A DNA stretch of 64,000 nucleotides, taken from positions 375,190 through 439,189 of the forward strand of contig NZ_JABMLF010000002.1 in the NCBI RefSeq assembly GCF_013205055.1, given 5' to 3'. This document shows, one piece after another, positions 60,132 to 64,000 of this stretch; positions within the stretch are counted from its first letter, which is position 1; each line of letters opens with the position of its first letter. The notes under the pieces are model-generated. The model was not told the origin of the DNA. It did no database searches and was given only the letters and a program-made list of their open reading frames with translations. This stretch comes from Rathayibacter sp. VKM Ac-2856. Its GTDB lineage: Bacteria > Actinomycetota > Actinomycetes > Actinomycetales > Microbacteriaceae. The position numbers were made by a program, and so were the translations under genes.

Positions 60132-61022
60132 TCAGAGGGCGGAGCCGGGGACGGCGAAGGTGTCGCAGGCGGTGGCGTCGGCGTCGAAGCCGGCCTGGAA
60201 CCAGCGCTGGCGCTGCTCGGCGGAGCCGTGGGTCCAGCCCTCGGGGTCGACGGTGCCGGTGGCCTGCTCCTGGATGCGGTCGTCGCCGACGGCCGCGGCG
60301 GCGTCGAGGGCGTCGCGGTACTGCTCCTGCGTGACCGGCTTGAGGTAGGGGGTGCCGGTCTCGTCGGGGACGGTCGAGGCGTCGCCGACCCAGGCGCCGG
60401 CGTAGCAGTCGGCCTGCAGCTCGAGGCGCACCGAGTCGGAGTCGGGACCCGTGCCGGTGCGGTCGGCCGACTCCATCGCGCCGGTCAGGCTCTGGATGTG
60501 GTGGCCCCACTCGTGGGCCAGGATGTACATCTGCGCCAGCGAGCCGCCCGAGGTGTCGAAGCGGGTGCGGAGCTCGTCGAAGAAGTCGGTGTCGAGGTAG
60601 ATCGTCTGGTCCGGCGGGCAGTAGAACGGGCCCACCGCGGCGGTCGCGTTTCCGCAGCCCGTGCTGGTCTGGTCCTCGAAGACGATGACGCCGCCGGTGG
60701 TCGTGTAGGTCGCGCCGATCGAGCCCGCGGCGCCGGCCCAGTAGCGGTCGAGCGACTCCGCCGCGCCCTCGAGCCGGCAGTCGACCTCGGCGTTCGCGTC
60801 GGCGCCGCTGTCGCAGGCGACGGCCTCGCTGGTGACCTGCTCGGGCGACGTCCCGCCTCCGCCGACGAGACCGCCCAGCCCGGACAGGTCGAAACCGAGC
60901 AGCTGCGAGAGGAGGGCGAGCACGACGACGCCCACCGCGCCTCCGCCGACCGCGATGCCGGTGGTGCGGCCGCGGCGGCGGACCTTGCCGCCGCTGAGCT
61001 GGGAGTCGTCGTTGAAGGTCAT
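60132..61022 (-). CDS. Neutral zinc metallopeptidase (YpfJ family)
   Basis: This 296-residue protein has the YpfJ layout: MTFNDDSQLSGGKVRRRG basic N-terminus, one TM (residues about 22-42), a Gly-rich linker and an extracytoplasmic peptidase domain. The zinc site is AHEWGHHIQS with conserved RLELQADCYAGAW downstream supplying the third ligand. Four Cys (ACDSG, DCRLEG, GCGNA, YCPPD) may form disulfides. ATG at 61022 gives the family start. Physiological substrate unknown. Confidence 0.9.
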   Translation of the reverse strand: MTFNDDSQLSGGKVRRRGRTTGIAVGGGAVGVVVLALLSQLLGFDLSGLGGLVGGGGTSPEQVTSEAVACDSGADANAEVDCRLEGAAESLDRYWAGAAGSIGATYTTTGGVIVFEDQTSTGCGNATAAVGPFYCPPDQTIYLDTDFFDELRTRFDTSGGSLAQMYILAHEWGHHIQSLTGAMESADRTGTGPDSDSVRLELQADCYAGAWVGDASTVPDETGTPYLKPVTQEQYRDALDAAAAVGDDRIQEQATGTVDPEGWTHGSAEQRQRWFQAGFDADATACDTFAVPGSAL

Positions 61023-61096
61023 GCGGTCAAACTAGCGCTGACCGAGGACGTGCTGCCCGGGGTTGCGGACGACGCCCGCGGCTCGGGCCGGCGGGA

Positions 61097-61531
61097 TCAG
61101 CCCCAGCGCGACTCGCTCGCGTCGCGGATGATGTCGAGCAGCGCCTCGCGCAGCGGACCGTGGTCGAGCGTGCCGGGCAGCATGTCGACCTCGAGGCGAT
61201 GGGCGCGCTGCCAGGCCTCGACGCCCATCTCGGTCAGGGACACCAGCTGCCGGCGGCGATCGGCGGGGTCGCTCACGCGCGAGACGTGGCCCTCGCGCTC
61301 GAGGCGCTCGATGGTGCGCGACATGGTCTGCACCTCGACGTGGGCGGAGGCGGCGAGCTCCTTCTGCGCGGCCGGCCCGGACTGCAGCAGGTGCAGCACG
61401 ACCAGGCCCGCGTGGGTGAGTCCGATCTCGGCGAGCGCGCCGTGCCAGGCGTGCTCGACCATCCGGGACGCCGTGGCGAGGAGGCGGCCGGTGGGCCAGT
61501 CGTCCATCCCCGAGGTGTCGTCCGCGCGCAT
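61097..61531 (-). CDS. MarR family transcriptional regulator
   Basis: This 144-residue winged-helix protein has GLTHAGLVVLHLLQSGPAAQKELAASAHVEVQ, recognition helix TMSRTIERLEREGHVSRV and wing DPADRRRQLVSLT, standard MarR. ATG at 61531, with an alternative ATG eight codons later (MDDWPTG). It lies between the proline iminopeptidase and YpfJ genes on the same strand with gaps of 53 and 74 bp. Targets are not evident. Confidence 0.88.
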   Translation of the reverse strand: MRADDTSGMDDWPTGRLLATASRMVEHAWHGALAEIGLTHAGLVVLHLLQSGPAAQKELAASAHVEVQTMSRTIERLEREGHVSRVSDPADRRRQLVSLTEMGVEAWQRAHRLEVDMLPGTLDHGPLREALLDIIRDASESRWG

Positions 61532-61584
61532 CCGCCCAGGCTAGTCCGCCCCGCCGGCAGGGCGGGACGGGACGGCGGATCGGC

Positions 61585-62541
61585 TCAGGAGGCGAAGCGG
61601 TCGGTCGCCTCGATCAGCGCGTCGAGGATGCCCGGCTCGTCGAAGGCGTGCCCGGCGTCGGGGATCAGCTGGAAGTCGGCCTCGGGCCAGGCGCGGTGCA
61701 GATCCCACGCGGTGAAGGCGGGCGTGCACATGTCGTAGCGGCCCTGGACGATGACGGCCGGGATGTCGCGCAGCACGCCGACGTCGCGGATGAGCTGCCC
61801 CTCCTCCAGCCAGCCCTTGTGCACGAAGTAGTGGTTCTCGATCCGCGCGAAGGCCAGGGCGAAGGCGGGGTCGGACCACGCCTGGATCATCTCGGGCTTC
61901 TGCAGGAGCGTGATGGTCGAGGACTCCCAGGTGGTCCAGGCGACGCCGGCCGGCCCGTGCACGGCGGGGTCGGCGTCGTGCAGCAGCCGGTAGTAGGCCT
62001 CGATCAGGCTGCCGCGCTCGCCCGCGGGGATGACCGAGGTGTAGCCCTCCCAGAGGTCCGGGTAGACGGCGGCGGCGCCGCCCTCGTAGAACCACTCCAG
62101 CTCGGCCCGGCGGAGGGTGAAGATGCCGCGGAGGACGATCTCGGTGACGCGCTCGGGGTGCGACTCGGCGTAGGCGAGCGCCAGCGTGGAGCCCCAGGAG
62201 CCGCCGAAGACCTGCCAGCGCTCGATGTCGAGGTGCTCGCGGAGCTTCTCGAGGTCGGAGACGAGGTACCAGGTGGTGTTGGTGGAGAGGTCGGCGTCCG
62301 GCTCGCTCGCGTGCGGGGTGGAGCGGCCGCACATCCGCTGGTCGAGGAGCACGATCCGGTACTTCTCCGGGTCGAACAGGCGGCGGTGGGCGGCGGAGGC
62401 GCCGGCGCCCGGTCCGCCGTGGAGGAAGACGACGGGCTTGCCCTCGGGGTTGCCGGAGGCCTCCCAGTAGATCTCGTGGCCGTCGCCGACGTCGAGCATC
62501 CCGGTGTGGAAGGGCTCGATCTCGGGGTACAGAGTGCGCAT
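61585..62541 (-). CDS. pip: Proline iminopeptidase
   Basis: This 318-residue S33 peptidase starts MRTLYPEIEPFHTGML. The oxyanion motif is VVFLHGGPGAG, then LLDQRMCGRSTPHA, nucleophile GGSWGSTLAL (Ser near 112), Asp in VQGRYDMCTP and catalytic His in DAGHAFDEPG. It releases N-terminal proline from peptides in the cytoplasm. ATG at 62541 matches the family start; no strong ribosome-binding site is visible. Confidence 0.93.
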   Translation of the reverse strand: MRTLYPEIEPFHTGMLDVGDGHEIYWEASGNPEGKPVVFLHGGPGAGASAAHRRLFDPEKYRIVLLDQRMCGRSTPHASEPDADLSTNTTWYLVSDLEKLREHLDIERWQVFGGSWGSTLALAYAESHPERVTEIVLRGIFTLRRAELEWFYEGGAAAVYPDLWEGYTSVIPAGERGSLIEAYYRLLHDADPAVHGPAGVAWTTWESSTITLLQKPEMIQAWSDPAFALAFARIENHYFVHKGWLEEGQLIRDVGVLRDIPAVIVQGRYDMCTPAFTAWDLHRAWPEADFQLIPDAGHAFDEPGILDALIEATDRFAS

Positions 62542-62646
62542 GGGCCGCACACTACTGACGTTCCAGGACGCGGCCCGCGATCGGCGGCGGCGCGGCTCGG
62601 GATGGGGGCGGGGGTTGCGCGATGGGGAGGGGGCGTGGTGGGCGGG

Positions 62647-62781
62647 TCTCGATACGCCGCTCCATGCTGATCGAGTAGCCCTCGCAGAGGGCGTATCGAG
62701 ATCCACCGTCGAAGGGACGTGGGTCTCGATACGCCGCTGCGCGGCTACTCGACCAGCATGGGCGGCTACTCGACCAGCATG
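62647..62781. repeat. REP-like cluster (half, reverse, forward, half)
   Basis: Forward half 62647-62661, reverse copy 62663-62701 (CCCTC-GCA-GAGGG), forward copy 62724-62760 (GCCGC-TGC-GCGGC), and forward half 62761-62781. The first half is joined directly to a reverse copy, as if by an inversion. It fills the gap between the pip start and the GH43 3' end. Confidence 0.88.
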
Positions 62782-62794
62782 GGGCGGGGGTGCG

Positions 62795-64000
62795 TCAGGC
62801 GCAGGGGCGGGCCGGGTAGGCGGCGGTCACCTCCGTGGAGACGGGGGCGCCGTCGATCGTCGCCGTGGCGCCGACCGTGACCGCGCCGGCGGGCAGGTCG
62901 ACCTGCCGGGTGGTGAAGGCGTGCGAGACGGTCTTGCCGGGGGCGACCGACGCGAACGTCTTCGTGCCGTAGGCGGTCGTCATCGTCACCGCGGCGGTGG
63001 CGCCGGACTCGTTCGTCGCCTGCGCCGTGATGATCGCCTTGCCCGCGATGCAGCGGGTGGAGGCGCTCGCCGCGAGCTCGAGGGCCGGGGCCGCCTCGCC
63101 CTCGGTGAAGGCGAAGGTGTCGAGCTCGAACAGGTCGCCGGTCGGGCCGGAGTAGCTGAAGTACACGTCGTGCACTCCGGTCGCCCCGGTCAGCGCGGTG
63201 CTGACGTCGGCCCACTCCCCCGTGGTCCCGTTCACCGCGAGCACGCCCGCGACGGGCCCGGTCTCGGAGTCGAGGCGCACGGTGACGGTGCCGCCGGCCT
63301 GCAGGGCCTTCGCGCGGGCCGAGAACGTCGCCGCTCCCGTGTCGCCGAAGTCGACCGAGGACAGCGCGGTCCAGTCCCCGTTGTCGAGGTCGCGCAGGAC
63401 GAGGTTCTGCGTCGCGCCGGCCGTGGGGGTGCCCAGCGGTGCGGTCGCGATGCCCTTGCTCCAGCCGATGGTCTCGGCGGGGAAGGTGCGGAACGGGTCG
63501 AAGTCCTTGACCTGGTCGACGCCGGCGTAGTCGCCGACGACCTGCTGGACCGTGCCGTCCGCGGTGAACTGCAGCTCCTGGATGTGCGGGCTGCGGTAGC
63601 CCTGGGTGGTGTCGCCGTTGATCCGCTTGTTCAGCGTGGGCGCGTGGTAGGTGAAGTAGTACTTGCCGCCGAGCTCGAAGACCGACTGGTGGTTGTTGCC
63701 GCCCGTGCCCGCTCCGAAGAAGCGGCTCTGGTTCGGGAACATCACGCCGGCGTACGCCTCCTTGGGCCACGACATCGGGTCGTCGGAGATCATGTAGCCG
63801 ATCTCGCCGCCGCCCGGGTAGCCGGGCACGCGGGTCTGGTTGCCGCCGAAGTCGTTGCCGCCGAAGTGCGACGAGTAGGAGAGGTAGTACTTGCCCTCGC
63901 GCTCGAAGACCTGGGCCGCCTCGAACGCGACCGGGGCGTCGACCACGGCGGCCGTCCCCTCGGTCGAGATCATGTCGTCGCCGAGCTCGATCACGCGGAT
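62795..64000 (-). CDS. GH43 family glycoside hydrolase with CBM6-like domain (partial)
   Basis: About 400 C-terminal residues are present; the N-terminus lies beyond the right edge. Residues early in the visible part form GH43 blades (EAAQVFEREGKYYLSYSS, FFGAGTGGNNHQSVFELGGKYYFTYHAP). The acid is probably the Glu in AFEAAQVF and the conserved His is in the NNHQS turn. A CBM6-like beta-sandwich follows (IATAPLGTPTAG to GDLFELDTFAF) and a last Ig-like domain of about 95 residues ends PARPCA. Visible homology is to arabinan/xylan-acting GH43_12-like enzymes. No anchor or sorting signal is seen at the C-terminus, so it is presumably secreted. Confidence 0.82.
   Translation of the reverse strand: MRVIELGDDMISTEGTAAVVDAPVAFEAAQVFEREGKYYLSYSSHFGGNDFGGNQTRVPGYPGGGEIGYMISDDPMSWPKEAYAGVMFPNQSRFFGAGTGGNNHQSVFELGGKYYFTYHAPTLNKRINGDTTQGYRSPHIQELQFTADGTVQQVVGDYAGVDQVKDFDPFRTFPAETIGWSKGIATAPLGTPTAGATQNLVLRDLDNGDWTALSSVDFGDTGAATFSARAKALQAGGTVTVRLDSETGPVAGVLAVNGTTGEWADVSTALTGATGVHDVYFSYSGPTGDLFELDTFAFTEGEAAPALELAASASTRCIAGKAIITAQATNESGATAAVTMTTAYGTKTFASVAPGKTVSHAFTTRQVDLPAGAVTVGATATIDGAPVSTEVTAAYPARPCA

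Overview
This window is chromosomal DNA from a very GC-rich actinobacterium, most likely a plant- or soil-associated member of the Microbacteriaceae (Rathayibacter, Clavibacter or Curtobacterium type). The evidence is the codon use, the many GTG starts, the actinobacterial gene order ftsH-folE-folP-folB-folK-DUF3180-PH-PH-DUF2520 // panC-lysS, the LAETG sorting signals and the ClgR- and LexA-type boxes. The genus is inferred. No phage, insertion sequence, rRNA operon or CRISPR array was seen.

Layout. 1-3.7 kb: a carbohydrate-oxidation operon (MFS importer, TIM-barrel isomerase, Gfo/Idh/MocA dehydrogenase) behind a palindromic operator. 3.9-8.6 kb: tRNA-Arg, a MOSC protein, an alpha/beta hydrolase with a CsbD-like tail, and a MarR regulator between two FUSC exporter-like proteins. 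8.8-11.6 kb: a secreted GH43 exo-beta-1,3-galactanase plus GH30 endo-beta-1,6-galactanase operon, probably for plant arabinogalactan proteins, next to tRNA-Ser. 12-20.5 kb: hydrolase, radA with a LexA box, DUF2207 protein, argA-type acetyltransferase, clpC. 20.7-24.3 kb: two tandem paralogous LAETG wall proteins and an LCP ligase-like protein. 24.4-29.7 kb: pirin, NDH-2 with a possible RBS-sequestering leader, AraC regulator, cardiolipin synthase. 29.8-43.9 kb: putative HExxH protein, lysS, panC, then DUF2520, two PH proteins, DUF3180, folK-folB-folP-folE and ftsH. This conserved block is interrupted between panC and DUF2520 by a two-gene cassette: a PvcA-type isonitrile synthase homologue and an MFS transporter. 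44-51 kb: YhgE/Pip protein with its TetR regulator and a 33-bp operator, DAG kinase, GH76, hpt, tilS. 51.4-55 kb: ppa and two overlapping paralogous peptidoglycan hydrolases (M23 and NlpC/P60). 55.2-64 kb: tRNA-Glu, -Asp and -Phe, CPBP protease, small alarmone synthetase, DHA2 MFS, NTF2-like protein, zinc metallopeptidase, MarR, proline iminopeptidase, and the C-terminal part of a GH43-CBM6 protein running off the right edge.

Two themes stand out. First, a dispersed REP-like hairpin (outer TCTCGATACG and TACTCGACCAGCATG, stem sequence changing in a compensatory way between copies) occurs in seven intergenic clusters, often as inverted pairs with half-copies attached. Second, accessory genes have been dropped into otherwise conserved housekeeping operons: the isonitrile synthase/MFS pair between panC and DUF2520, and YhgE-TetR between ftsH and the hpt-tilS genes. 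The isonitrile synthase/MFS cassette is the best candidate for an undescribed system, because it lacks the PvcB-type oxygenase usually found with such enzymes.
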